Shown here: in pieces, positions 8,686 to 17,157 of the stretch | How the letters are laid out: each line of letters begins with the position of its first letter | Numbering within the stretch: position 1 is the first letter of the stretch | Origin: Aliamphritea ceti | GTDB taxonomy: Bacteria > Pseudomonadota > Gammaproteobacteria > Pseudomonadales > Balneatricaceae | DNA: 64,000 nt | NCBI RefSeq assembly: GCF_024347215.1 | Contig: NZ_AP025282.1 | Location: forward strand, 682,001 to 746,000 | Direction: 5' to 3' | The notes under the pieces: model-generated | Seen by the model: only the letters and a program-made list of their open reading frames with translations | What the model was told of the DNA's origin: nothing | The model's database searches: none | Program-made: the position numbers and the translations under genes

Positions 8686-9219
8686 ATGGATAAAAATGCA
8701 ACTTCTACGACCGTTTCAAATCGGCATGATCAGTCTTCACCTGTTGGGGGGAACCCGACAAACCTGAGATCTTGCTTTGATGCGGAAGAATTAGCACAGA
8801 AACTGGGATTCGTATCGTTTTCGACCGATTTTCTGATTCGCTGTTACCGGGTGTTTGACGGTGACATCAAAGCCGCGATTATTTTTAACGTAATCTCACT
8901 GTGGGCGCTGCGTCAACGTGAAGATGAAGAGGCGAAGTAGGCGGTACCTGGTTTCTCCTGTAATAATCACTCTATTAGTATTGCTACAGGCATCCCTTAC
9001 GAGACGGTGCGTCGCAAAGTAAAAAGCATGGTAGAAAATGAATGGCTGTATTTCAGCGATTCTTCCCATGTAGTGCTGAATGCTGAAAAATGGCAGCAGG
9101 TACTGGGCGATGTTATCGATCCGGAACGTTGTGTTGTAGGTTATGTACGTAGTACCGATGTTTCGCCTGATTTCGCCGGGCGTAAACGTATGGGTTCTCC
9201 GGCAGATCGCCGCGGTTGA
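8686..9219 (+). pseudogene. Winged-helix protein gene interrupted by an in-frame TAG
   Basis: One reading frame of 178 codons broken only by TAG at 8938-8940 (codon 85). The N-terminal half has a good start (ATG 8686 with GGGGA before it) and ends in QREDEEAK. After the stop the same frame continues without a break into AVPGF and then a clear helix-turn-helix (ISIATGIPYETVRRKVKSM) with a wing-like tail. The second half has no start codon with a ribosome site before its HTH; the GTG at 9007 falls inside the helix. A strong terminator follows directly after 9219, so 9219 is the natural end. It could be a nonsense mutation, a sequencing error, or readthrough. The full product would be a cytosolic DNA-binding regulator of unknown target. 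Confidence 0.75.
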
Positions 9220-9233
9220 TACCTGACATATTC

Positions 9234-9263
9234 AAAAAGCTGCTTTTATAGCAGCTTTTTTTT
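9234..9263 (+). terminator. Intrinsic terminator after the interrupted regulator gene
   Basis: An 11-bp stem (AAAAAGCTGCT with AGCAGCTTTTT), a 5-base loop and a run of eight T. It lies 14 bases after the stop at 9219, which supports treating the two halves upstream as one transcription unit. Confidence 0.92.
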
Positions 9264-9559
9264 CGCCTGATTTTTCTTTTCTGAAATATACGTCTACATT
9301 TCCTGAGATTTAAATGTGCTGTAATAACAAAGGGTAACTGCTCGTAAGTGTTTGAGATGGGAGAATATCTGCTGTTTTTGATGCTGAAAATCTGAGTATT
9401 ACAAGCTGATCTACTCACCAAAGTGAGTAAGCTAAGTGATTGATTTTTTGACTTAAGCAGGTTTGTGTAACACATTTATATCTACAATTATTCTTGCTCA
9501 AGTTAGCAGGAGCAAAGCCGAGATAACAAAGTAGTACCCGGAAAATTGAGAGATAGCAT
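9264..9559. other. Intergenic region upstream of the chemosensory operon
   Basis: About 300 bases without a supportable gene. It holds the sigma-28-like promoter at 9498-9524 and a short inverted repeat (CTCACC..AAAGTGAG) around 9414-9428. It is more AT-rich than its surroundings. Nothing else is evident. Confidence 0.6.
9498..9524 (+). promoter_or_regulatory. Candidate sigma-28 (FliA) promoter of the chemosensory operon
   Basis: TCAAGTTA at 9498-9505, an exact 11-base spacer, and GCCGAGAT at 9517-9524. This is the TCAAG variant of the -35 seen in Pseudomonas-type FliA promoters, with a -10 starting GCCGA. It lies 35 bases upstream of the first chemosensory gene. The resemblance of pomAB's promoter to the same consensus supports flagellar co-regulation. 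Confidence 0.6.
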
Positions 9560-9850
9560 ATGACGAATGAAACCAAGGATGAGTTACAGTTGCCGGAAGA
9601 GATCTCAATTGTAAATATCGGTGAATGGAAAGATAAATTCACAGATCTTCTGGAATCATCTTCTTCGATTTCTATAAATGCTGCTGACCTGACCCGGGTC
9701 GACACTGCAGCAGTTCAGCTATTAGTTGTATTTATTAAAGAGCTGCAATCACAAAATATTGATTTTGAGTGGCTAAGCCGTTCGACAGAACTGGATAAAG
9801 TCGCTCGCCAGCTGGGATTGGCACCCATGCTGCAAATTGAGTCAGCATAA
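9560..9850 (+). CDS. STAS-domain protein (first gene of chemosensory operon)
   Basis: Small 96-aa STAS (anti-sigma antagonist/MlaB-like) protein. It has the beta-helix pattern EISIVNIGEWKDKFTDLLE followed by LTRVDTAAVQLLVVFIKE. The position normally holding the phosphorylated Ser in DSS carries Thr/Ala (D-T-A-A), so phosphorylation may be altered or absent. It lies 26 bases before cheY and opens the operon. STAS genes at this place occur in F7-type chemosensory loci, but their role is not established. It could pair with the phosphatase/kinase encoded at the operon's far end. Confidence 0.85.
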   Translation: MTNETKDELQLPEEISIVNIGEWKDKFTDLLESSSSISINAADLTRVDTAAVQLLVVFIKELQSQNIDFEWLSRSTELDKVARQLGLAPMLQIESA

Positions 9851-9876
9851 AAATAACGGATTACGGAGAAAATCAT

Positions 9877-10239
9877 ATGTCGACCATCCTCGTTGTTGAT
9901 GATTCAACCTCATTGCGAAATATGGTGACCTTTACCCTGAAACAGGAAGGTTATCAGGTTGTTGAGGCCGGAAACGGTCAGGAAGCACTGACAAAAGCAA
10001 AAGGCGGCCGTTTTGATCTGGTGCTTACCGATGTGAATATGCCAATCATGGACGGCATTACGCTTTGTACAGAACTGCGTAAACTTCCGGCATTTAAATT
10101 TACCCCGGTTCTGATGCTGACAACAGAAAGCTCCGCTGACATGAAACAGCAGGGAAAAAGTGCCGGTGCTACAGGCTGGCTGGTAAAACCGTTTAATCCT
10201 GAGAAGTTGATCAGCACAATCAAACGCGTCGTACGGTGA
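9877..10239 (+). CDS. cheY: CheY-like single-domain response regulator
   Basis: Stand-alone receiver of 120 aa. Acidic pocket DDS (Asp8, Asp9), phospho-acceptor Asp52 in LVLTDVNMPIMDG, the switch Thr in MLTTES and the conserved Lys in VKPFNP. There is no output domain, so it acts by binding a partner after phosphorylation by the adjacent CheA. Because the operon resembles the F7 class, whose CheY need not control the flagellar motor, the target may be non-flagellar. It ends 6 bases before cheA. Confidence 0.93.
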   Translation: MSTILVVDDSTSLRNMVTFTLKQEGYQVVEAGNGQEALTKAKGGRFDLVLTDVNMPIMDGITLCTELRKLPAFKFTPVLMLTTESSADMKQQGKSAGATGWLVKPFNPEKLISTIKRVVR

Positions 10240-10245
10240 TCGCCT

Positions 10246-12720
10246 ATGAGTATTGATCTGTCGCAGTTTATTGCAACCTTCCTGGAAGAAAGCTACGAAG
10301 GTTTAGAAGTCATGGAGTCGAGTCTGTTAGATATGGACTCTGCAGACGAAGAAACGATCAATACCATCTTCCGTGCTGCTCACTCCATTAAGGGGGGAGC
10401 CGGCACCTTCGGTTTTAATGAAGTTGCAGACTTCACTCACCGTGTAGAAACACTGTTAGATGAAATGCGCAGTGGCAAGCAGGCTGTGACAGGCCCGCTG
10501 GTTAATCTTTTGCTTGAATCCGTTGACTGTATTAAGGCGCTACTGGAATCCGTTCAGGGAGGCGCTGACGCTGATCCTGATATGCTTGCCAGCGTACAGA
10601 AAGGGCTTGAAGCTGCGTTAGGTGAAACACCTGATGAAAGCGTATTAGCAGAACCTGCGCTGGACGTCCTCAGTGAAATAATAGACGTAGCTGATCAGCC
10701 GAGTGGCTGGCTGGTTGGTTTCGATCCTCATCAGGATTTATTACAGCAGGGGCATGAACCTGCGTTTATGTTTGAAGCCCTGGCTGATTATGGTGAATTA
10801 AGCGTTAAGCCTGATTGTGATTCTCTGCCGGTATTAGCAGATCTGAATCCTGAACTTTTGTATATCAACTGGCAGGTTGAGCTGACTTCAGATTGCAGTG
10901 AGGAAGACGTTAAAGAGATTTTCGAATGGGTTGAGGACGAATGTGACCTGACAGTCAGTCAGCTGACGTCGGCCGCTGCTGTTGGCTGGTCCGTTGAGTT
11001 TATTCCGGGACAGGACATTGTTCAGACAGGTAATGAACCATCATTGATGTTGGAAACTCTGTCAGAACTGGGTGAACTATTGGTAGAGCCTGATCTGAAG
11101 AATTTGCCGGCCTGGGCTGAGCTTAATCCTGAGCTGATTTACCTGTCCTGGCAACTGACACTTGAATCTGAGTGTGCAGATGCAGAGGTATTAGAAATAT
11201 TTGAGTGGGTTGAGGATGAGTGCGAAATTAGTATTGCACCGCTCAGCTCTGCTGCGCCAGACAACGTTTCTGTTAATGCCGGCGCTTTGAACGATAGAGA
11301 TGCCGTACATGAAAGCGCTGTAAGTCCTGATTCAACTCCTGCTATCCCCGCTATACCTGAATCCACTGCTGATGCCCCGGTTCCTGCTGTTGCAGAACAA
11401 CCTGCGGTAGCGGCCAAAGCAACTACGCCTGAAAAAACGGCTGTTGCCCGCAAGCCTAAAGCGACAGAAAGCACATCGATTCGGGTGGATACAGATAAAA
11501 TTGATGCCTTGATAAACCGGGTAGGTGAGCTGGTTATTACACAGGCAATGCTGGGGCAGATTGGTCAGGAGCTGATGGACTCAACAGGTGCAGATATTGA
11601 GCGCCTGCAAAGTGGCCTTGAGCAACTGGAGCGCAATACCCGGGATTTGCAGGAAGATGTAATGCGGGTACGTATGCTACCTATCAGTTTCGTTTTTAAC
11701 CGTTTCCCACGTCTGGTCCACGATGTCAGTGGTAAGCTGGGTAAGCAGGTCGATTTGGTTATTTCCGGCGAACAGACTGAAATTGATAAAACAGTTATGG
11801 AAAAAATTGGTGACCCGCTGGTACACCTGATTCGTAACTCACTGGATCATGGGCTGGAAACACCGGATGAGCGTCTGGCGGCAGGCAAAAGCGAAACCGG
11901 TACCGTACAGCTGAATGCCTACCATCAGGGGGGCGTGATTGTGATTGATATCATTGATGATGGGCGTGGTCTGAATACTGCCAGAATTCGTCAGAAGGCG
12001 TTGGAAAACGGATTGATTTCAGAAGATCAGGCGCTGACCGATCAGGAAATTGATGAGTTGATATTTAAGCCTGGTTTCTCAACAGCAGAAGAAGTCAGTG
12101 ACCTGTCCGGCCGGGGTGTTGGCATGGACGTTGTACGGCGAAATATTGAGTCGCTGGGTGGCAATGTCAGTGTCCGTTCTGATCCTGGTAACGGTGCCAA
12201 ATTCAGTGTCAGGTTGCCGCTAACGTTGGCGATTCTTGACGGACAGTTAGTCAGAGTTCATGACCAGACCTATATCTTGCCACTGGTATCGATTGTTGAG
12301 ACTTTCCAGGCGGATAAAAAATCGCTAAGTCCCATTGCCGGTGAGAATAAGCTGCTGCATTTCCGCGACGAATATATTCCGCTTATCTCGATGCGCGCGC
12401 TATTTAAATTACCGCCCGAGCCAAAAGAAGAAGGCTTTGCCGGCAGTCTGATCGCCATTGTGGAAAACGGTGGTCAGAAAGTAGGGCTGGTTGTTGATGA
12501 GCTTTATGGTCAGCAACAGGTTGTGATTAAAAGTCTGGAAGTGAATTTTAAACCTATTGAAGGTTTTGCTGGCGCGACCATTCTTGGCGATGGCGGCGTT
12601 GCACTGATTCTGGATGTTACCGGCATTATTAAACGTGGATTAAGTGCTGAGATTGCGAATACTGCTCACAAGCGCAACAGTAACTTGCAGGCTGTGCCTA
12701 ACAGGGAGAATGTCGCATGA
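10246..12720 (+). CDS. cheA: Chemotaxis histidine kinase CheA with duplicated insert domain
   Basis: Central kinase of the chemosensory array. Order: Hpt domain with phospho-acceptor His46 in FRAAHSIKGGAGTFGF; two tandem domains of about 87 residues (from about 153 and 247); an Ala/Pro-rich linker (about 350-405); dimerisation helices (DALINRVGELVITQAML); ATPase with NSLDHG, DDGRGL and GRGVGMDVV; and a C-terminal CheW-like domain. At 824 aa it exceeds the usual 650-700 because of the duplicated unit, where a single CheY/CheB-docking P2 domain would normally sit. Both copies share WVEDEC and LNPEL(L/I)Y. It overlaps cheW by ATGA. Confidence 0.95.
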   Translation: MSIDLSQFIATFLEESYEGLEVMESSLLDMDSADEETINTIFRAAHSIKGGAGTFGFNEVADFTHRVETLLDEMRSGKQAVTGPLVNLLLESVDCIKALLESVQGGADADPDMLASVQKGLEAALGETPDESVLAEPALDVLSEIIDVADQPSGWLVGFDPHQDLLQQGHEPAFMFEALADYGELSVKPDCDSLPVLADLNPELLYINWQVELTSDCSEEDVKEIFEWVEDECDLTVSQLTSAAAVGWSVEFIPGQDIVQTGNEPSLMLETLSELGELLVEPDLKNLPAWAELNPELIYLSWQLTLESECADAEVLEIFEWVEDECEISIAPLSSAAPDNVSVNAGALNDRDAVHESAVSPDSTPAIPAIPESTADAPVPAVAEQPAVAAKATTPEKTAVARKPKATESTSIRVDTDKIDALINRVGELVITQAMLGQIGQELMDSTGADIERLQSGLEQLERNTRDLQEDVMRVRMLPISFVFNRFPRLVHDVSGKLGKQVDLVISGEQTEIDKTVMEKIGDPLVHLIRNSLDHGLETPDERLAAGKSETGTVQLNAYHQGGVIVIDIIDDGRGLNTARIRQKALENGLISEDQALTDQEIDELIFKPGFSTAEEVSDLSGRGVGMDVVRRNIESLGGNVSVRSDPGNGAKFSVRLPLTLAILDGQLVRVHDQTYILPLVSIVETFQADKKSLSPIAGENKLLHFRDEYIPLISMRALFKLPPEPKEEGFAGSLIAIVENGGQKVGLVVDELYGQQQVVIKSLEVNFKPIEGFAGATILGDGGVALILDVTGIIKRGLSAEIANTAHKRNSNLQAVPNRENVA

Positions 12721-13226
12721 ACAGTCATGAGCAATTGGGTGATGACCTGATGTATAGCCAGGATGGCCAGCAGTATCTGAGCTTTTTACTTGAAGATGAA
12801 GAATACGGCATCGATATTCTGCGGGTTCAGGAGCTGCGAGGTTGGGCACCGGTTACCCCTATTCCTGAAATGCCTGATTATTTGCGTGGAGTATTAAATT
12901 TACGTGGTGCGATTATTCCGGTTATTGATCTGCGTTTACGCTTTGGTTTACCTGCACTTGAATATGGGCCCACCACAGTTGTCATCGTGATCAATGTGCA
13001 GAATGAAAATGGTGAACGTGTCATGGGAATTATCGTTGATGCGGTTGCCGAAACATACACACTTGCTAGCGACCAGATACAGGTTTCACCGCAAATTGGT
13101 GGTGTAATTAACTCTGAGTTTATTACTGGTCTGGTTGCTCAGGATGAAAAAATGATAGTGCTGATGGATATTGATCAGTTAATGAATTCAGGCGAGTTAG
13201 CCATTGCTGATTCTGTCGCCAGCTAG
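12717..13226 (+). CDS. cheW: Chemotaxis coupling protein CheW
   Basis: Adapter that links the receptors to CheA at the array base. 169 aa; the family pattern is seen in YLSFLLEDEEYGIDILRVQELRGW, TPIPEMPDYLRGVLNLRGAIIPVIDLR and ISPQIG-like VSPQIGG near the C terminus. Its start overlaps the cheA stop by 4 bases, implying coupled translation. The receptor gene follows after 32 bases. Confidence 0.95.
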   Translation: MNSHEQLGDDLMYSQDGQQYLSFLLEDEEYGIDILRVQELRGWAPVTPIPEMPDYLRGVLNLRGAIIPVIDLRLRFGLPALEYGPTTVVIVINVQNENGERVMGIIVDAVAETYTLASDQIQVSPQIGGVINSEFITGLVAQDEKMIVLMDIDQLMNSGELAIADSVAS

Positions 13227-13258
13227 ACGCGCTGTAAAGGTTTGTATAAGGAGAAAGC

Positions 13259-15604
13259 ATGAAGATTAATGAGCCGGTCACTGATCGAGAAGTCAAACTC
13301 AGAGACGGTCAGGAGCTGGTTACCAAAACTAACCTGAAAGGCATTATAACGTATACAAATCCTGACTTCGTTGAAGTGAGTGGTTTCAGTGAAGATGAGC
13401 TGGTTGGTAAAAATCATAATCTGGTGCGCCATCCGGAGATGCCTCAAGCAGCTTTCAAAGATCTTTGGGAAACTCTTAAGCTTGGGCGTCCCTGGAGTAA
13501 GCTGGTAAAAAACCGTTGTAAGAGCGGTGATTTTTATTGGGTAAAAGCAAACGTTACACCTGTCTTTAAGAATGGCGAAATCGTTGAGTATATGTCCGTC
13601 CGGACACGGCCAACCCAGGCAGAAGTTGATAGCGCTGAAGCTCTGTATTCTAAGTTGCGTAATAAAGCGACAGATCTGCCAAATCCTGCAAACATTAAAC
13701 CGACTAACCTGAAGAGCAAACTGAATCGCTATACAGGCTTTGGTCTGATTGCGGCATTGGTCGTAAATGCTGTTATCTACACTATGAAGCTGCCAGCAGA
13801 AGCGTTGATGGCAGGGCCTTTGCTGGCCTACCTTATTATGGCTTTTGGTTCGAAACTGGTACTCAATAAAGATGTTATTTCTCAGGCAGAAGATGCTCAA
13901 CGGCATATGCGGGATATTTCCGAAGGTAATTACCTTGAACCTATTCCGATTGAAGAACCCGGTGAAATTGGTGAGCTGAAACGCAGTGTGAAAATGCTGG
14001 CTGTTAAGCTTGGCTTTGAAGTGAATAATGCTAAAGAAGAAGCGAAGCGGGCACAGCGGATTAAAGTTGCATTAGATAACGTTTCATCGAATGTGATGCT
14101 GGCCAATAATGAAGGCGAGATCATTTATTGTAATGATGCCGTGGTTCGGATGATGGGCAAGGCTGAAGCAGATATTCGCGAGCAGCTGCCTGATTTTGAT
14201 GCTAATGCTCTGGTGGGCGCTAATTTTGATATTTTCCATGAAAACCCTGATCACCAGCGTCGTATGCTCGACTCACTGAAGTCCACATATAACAGCCAGA
14301 TTGAAGTCGGCAGCAGAACCTTTACGCTGATCGCTAACCCGGTAATTGATGAACAGGGTGACCGTCTTGGAACTGTTGTTGAGTGGGCGGACGTTACCGA
14401 TCAGCTGATTGCTGAAAACGAGGTTGAGCAACTGATTCAGCAAGCGTCGATGGGGCAGTTGGATAAGCGCCTGGATGTCGACGTATACAATGGCTTTATG
14501 AAAAATATTGCTGGCGGTGTTAATCAGATGCTGGATGCAGTTGTTGCACCCATGCGAGAAGTTAAAAGTGTGCTGGAAGCGCTGGCTAAAGGTGATCTGA
14601 CTCAGGAAATGAACGGTGAATTCCATGGCGAATTTGCAGAGCTGAACGAGGCGCTGAATAGCTCGATTCGTAAGCTTGAACACATGGTCGGTGAAATTCG
14701 CAGTGCGGGTGCCAGTATTACCACCGGTTCATCTGAAATATCCAGCGGTAACACGACATTAAGCCAGCGTACTGAAACACAGGCTGCCAGCTTACAAGAA
14801 ACTGCCGCCAGCATGGAGCAGATGACCAGCACGGTTAAACAGAATGCAGACAATGCTGATGAAGCAAGAAAACTGGCAGAGAACGCGCAGTTACTGGCTG
14901 AAAAGGGCGGTGAAATTTCTACCCGTGTTGTCACTTCTATGGGGGATATCAGTGCCAGTTCCAGCAAGATTGCCGAGATCATTGGCGTTATTGATGAGAT
15001 TGCTTTCCAGACGAATTTGTTGGCACTGAATGCTGCGGTTGAGGCTGCCCGCGCGGGTGAGCAGGGTCGTGGTTTTGCGGTCGTCGCATCAGAAGTGCGT
15101 AACCTTGCACAACGTAGCGCCAGTGCGGCAAAAGAAATCAAAGAACTGATCAGCGACAGTGTCGAAAAAGTTGAAGAAGGCGGTGTATTTGTAGATGAGT
15201 CTGGCAGAGCGCTGGATGAAATTATGGGTGCGATTAAGAATGTTTCCAGCATTATCAGCGAAATTGCTTCGGCCAGCCGTGAACAGGCTATTGGTATTGA
15301 AGAAGTAAATATGGCTGTCACCCAAATGGATGAAGGTACACAGCAAAACGCCGCACTGGTGGAAGAAGTGGCAGCGGCCTCCTCTTCCATGGAAGAGCAG
15401 GCGGAACAGTTACAGCGTCTGGTGAGTGCGTTCAGGGTTAGCGGTATGAACGAGACAGTTAATACCAGCGTAAGAATGGAGCGGGTGCGTTCACTGGTTG
15501 CGGAACCGCCACAACCGGCCAGTCGTCAAACAACACGGCGGCCAGCGGTAAGAACTGCACCACCGGTTGCAGAAGTTAGTAGCGAAGAATGGGAAGAGTT
15601 CTGA
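13259..15604 (+). CDS. Aer-like methyl-accepting receptor with two PAS domains and C-terminal EWEEF
   Basis: 781-aa chemoreceptor. An N-terminal Aer-type PAS (about 20-120; TNPDFVEVSGFSEDELVGKNHN) probably binds a cofactor or senses redox. Two close membrane helices (about 160-205) follow with almost no periplasmic part, then a HAMP, a second PAS (about 275-385), another HAMP-like segment (EALAKGDLTQEM) and the signalling hairpin tip FQTNLLALNAAVEAARAGEQGRGFAVVA. The last five residues EWEEF match the aromatic pentapeptide that tethers CheR on Pseudomonas McpB/Aer2 (GWEEF), the F7 receptor. Its place between cheW and cheR matches that locus. The signal is probably intracellular, such as oxygen or redox; this is inferred. 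Confidence 0.93.
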   Translation: MKINEPVTDREVKLRDGQELVTKTNLKGIITYTNPDFVEVSGFSEDELVGKNHNLVRHPEMPQAAFKDLWETLKLGRPWSKLVKNRCKSGDFYWVKANVTPVFKNGEIVEYMSVRTRPTQAEVDSAEALYSKLRNKATDLPNPANIKPTNLKSKLNRYTGFGLIAALVVNAVIYTMKLPAEALMAGPLLAYLIMAFGSKLVLNKDVISQAEDAQRHMRDISEGNYLEPIPIEEPGEIGELKRSVKMLAVKLGFEVNNAKEEAKRAQRIKVALDNVSSNVMLANNEGEIIYCNDAVVRMMGKAEADIREQLPDFDANALVGANFDIFHENPDHQRRMLDSLKSTYNSQIEVGSRTFTLIANPVIDEQGDRLGTVVEWADVTDQLIAENEVEQLIQQASMGQLDKRLDVDVYNGFMKNIAGGVNQMLDAVVAPMREVKSVLEALAKGDLTQEMNGEFHGEFAELNEALNSSIRKLEHMVGEIRSAGASITTGSSEISSGNTTLSQRTETQAASLQETAASMEQMTSTVKQNADNADEARKLAENAQLLAEKGGEISTRVVTSMGDISASSSKIAEIIGVIDEIAFQTNLLALNAAVEAARAGEQGRGFAVVASEVRNLAQRSASAAKEIKELISDSVEKVEEGGVFVDESGRALDEIMGAIKNVSSIISEIASASREQAIGIEEVNMAVTQMDEGTQQNAALVEEVAAASSSMEEQAEQLQRLVSAFRVSGMNETVNTSVRMERVRSLVAEPPQPASRQTTRRPAVRTAPPVAEVSSEEWEEF

Positions 15605-15685
15605 TTTCTGAATTAAAAATCAGGAAAGGGCGCGCTTAACCGGCGCGCTGAGTAGGCCAGGCAACCCTATTATTGAGGTTAATGG

Positions 15686-16525
15686 ATGGCAACAACAGTA
15701 ACGACAGAGCGTGAGTTCGAATTTACGGGCGTACATTTCAATAAAGCTAAACAAGAGCTTTATGATTACGCAGGAATTGCGCTGGCTGAACATAAGCAAG
15801 ATATGGTTTACAACCGTCTGGTGCGCCGGTTACGTGAACTGGGCCTGGATAGCTTTGACGAGTATTTTCGCTGTCTGGATAGCTCTCCGGCAGAATTCAC
15901 GCAGTTCATTAATGCTCTTACCACCAATCTCACGGCCTTCTTTCGCGAAAGGCATCACTTCGATTACGTTAAAGATCAGATTCTTCCAGCGCTGAAAAAT
16001 AGCGGACAGCAACGTTTACGTGTCTGGTCAGCAGGGTGTTCACTTGGTGAAGAGCCTTACAGTCTGGCAATAAGTCTATTGGAAGCCGGTATCGATCCAG
16101 CCAGCTGCGACATTCGGATTTTGGCAACGGATATTGATTCAAAAGTGCTCGCCAGTGCCAGAACTGGGGTATATGAACAGGGTCGCGTTAAAGCGTTGCC
16201 TGAGGAAACGGTACACCGCTGGTTTCTGAAAGGTAAAAACCATAATGATGGCCGGGTGAAGGTACGTCCGGAACTTCAGCAAATGGTGACATTCAAGCAC
16301 TTAAATCTGATGGATGAATGGCCGATGCAAGGGCCGTTTGATTTCATCTTTTGCCGTAACGTTATGATTTATTTTGATCAGCAAACGCAGGCGCGTTTAC
16401 TGAAACGTATGGCGAATTTACTGAGGCCTGGCGGCCATTTATTTGTAGGGCACTCGGAAGCCCTTGCGCGTCATCAGAGCAATTTTGAGCTGATGGGGAA
16501 GACAATTTACAGGAAGGTAAACTGA
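15686..16525 (+). CDS. cheR: Chemotaxis protein methyltransferase CheR
   Basis: Transfers methyl groups from S-adenosylmethionine to receptor glutamates for adaptation. The N-terminal helical part (RLRELGLDSFDEYFRCL) is followed by NLTAFFRERHHF and the SAM-binding motif SAGCSLGEEPYSLAI, then FDFIFCRNVMIYFD. 279 aa, normal length. It probably docks on the EWEEF tail of the receptor encoded just upstream. A GC-rich inverted repeat (GCGCGC arms, 15630-15648) in the 81-base gap before it has no T run and may only stabilise the mRNA. It overlaps cheD by one base (TGATG). Confidence 0.95.
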   Translation: MATTVTTEREFEFTGVHFNKAKQELYDYAGIALAEHKQDMVYNRLVRRLRELGLDSFDEYFRCLDSSPAEFTQFINALTTNLTAFFRERHHFDYVKDQILPALKNSGQQRLRVWSAGCSLGEEPYSLAISLLEAGIDPASCDIRILATDIDSKVLASARTGVYEQGRVKALPEETVHRWFLKGKNHNDGRVKVRPELQQMVTFKHLNLMDEWPMQGPFDFIFCRNVMIYFDQQTQARLLKRMANLLRPGGHLFVGHSEALARHQSNFELMGKTIYRKVN

Positions 16526-17142
16526 TGCTTGCAACAAAACCTGCTGCGCCCAAAGCGTTACCCGGATTCGAAGATATGCGGGCGTTCTGGGAACCGAAAT
16601 GGGAATGTTATGCCATTAAAGTGCAACCCGGTGCGTTTTGTATCAGTAAGGAAAAGGTCGTACTGACAACGGTGCTGGGATCCTGTATTTCTGCCTGTAT
16701 CTTTGATCCGAAGTTAAAAGTTGGTGGTATGAATCATTTCATGTTGCCAGCCAGTTCAATCGCTGATGATGGCGGACGTTCTATGCGCTATGGCTTGTTC
16801 GCAATGGAACAGCTGATAAATGGTCTGCTGCGACTGGGAAGCCGCCGCGAAAATCTGCAGGTTAAGCTGACAGGTGGTGGCGATATGATGCAGGGTATTA
16901 CCAGTATAGGGCAGCAGAATATCGATTTTATTAAAGATTATGTCGCCGCAGAGCAGTTAAAAGTATTAGCGGCGGATTTTGGCGGCGATCAGGCGCGTAA
17001 AGTAGCGTACTTCCCTCAGGAAGGTCGCATGTTAGTGAATCGCATGGATCATCGTGATGATCAGCGTCTGATCGAAGAAGAGCGTTCGTACCGTCAGGAT
17101 GTCGATTGTCACCTAGATGACTCTGACGTGGAACTTTTTTAA
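16525..17142 (+). CDS. cheD: Chemoreceptor glutamine deamidase CheD
   Basis: Deamidates receptor glutamines and can modulate CheY signalling. The catalytic Cys/His segment reads TTVLGSCISACIFD then GGMNHFMLP, and KLTGGGDMMQGI is the usual later motif. 205 aa. The start overlaps the cheR stop in TGATG. The protein ends in an acidic stretch closing with DSDVELF, beyond the typical enzyme fold. The same kind of tail is seen on the receptor-like protein two genes downstream. The gene precedes cheB by 15 bases. Confidence 0.94.
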   Translation: MLATKPAAPKALPGFEDMRAFWEPKWECYAIKVQPGAFCISKEKVVLTTVLGSCISACIFDPKLKVGGMNHFMLPASSIADDGGRSMRYGLFAMEQLINGLLRLGSRRENLQVKLTGGGDMMQGITSIGQQNIDFIKDYVAAEQLKVLAADFGGDQARKVAYFPQEGRMLVNRMDHRDDQRLIEEERSYRQDVDCHLDDSDVELF

Positions 17143-17157
17143 TAAGGAAAGTTATTT

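Noticed and set aside
11139..11474. Minus-strand open frame opposite the cheA linker
   Set aside because: It mirrors the Ala/Pro-rich linker composition; cheA is intact across it.
14602..15390. Long open frame on the minus strand opposite the receptor signalling domain
   Set aside because: Ser/Ala/Thr-rich translation typical of an antisense frame to a helical receptor; no ribosome site, and the plus-strand receptor is certain.
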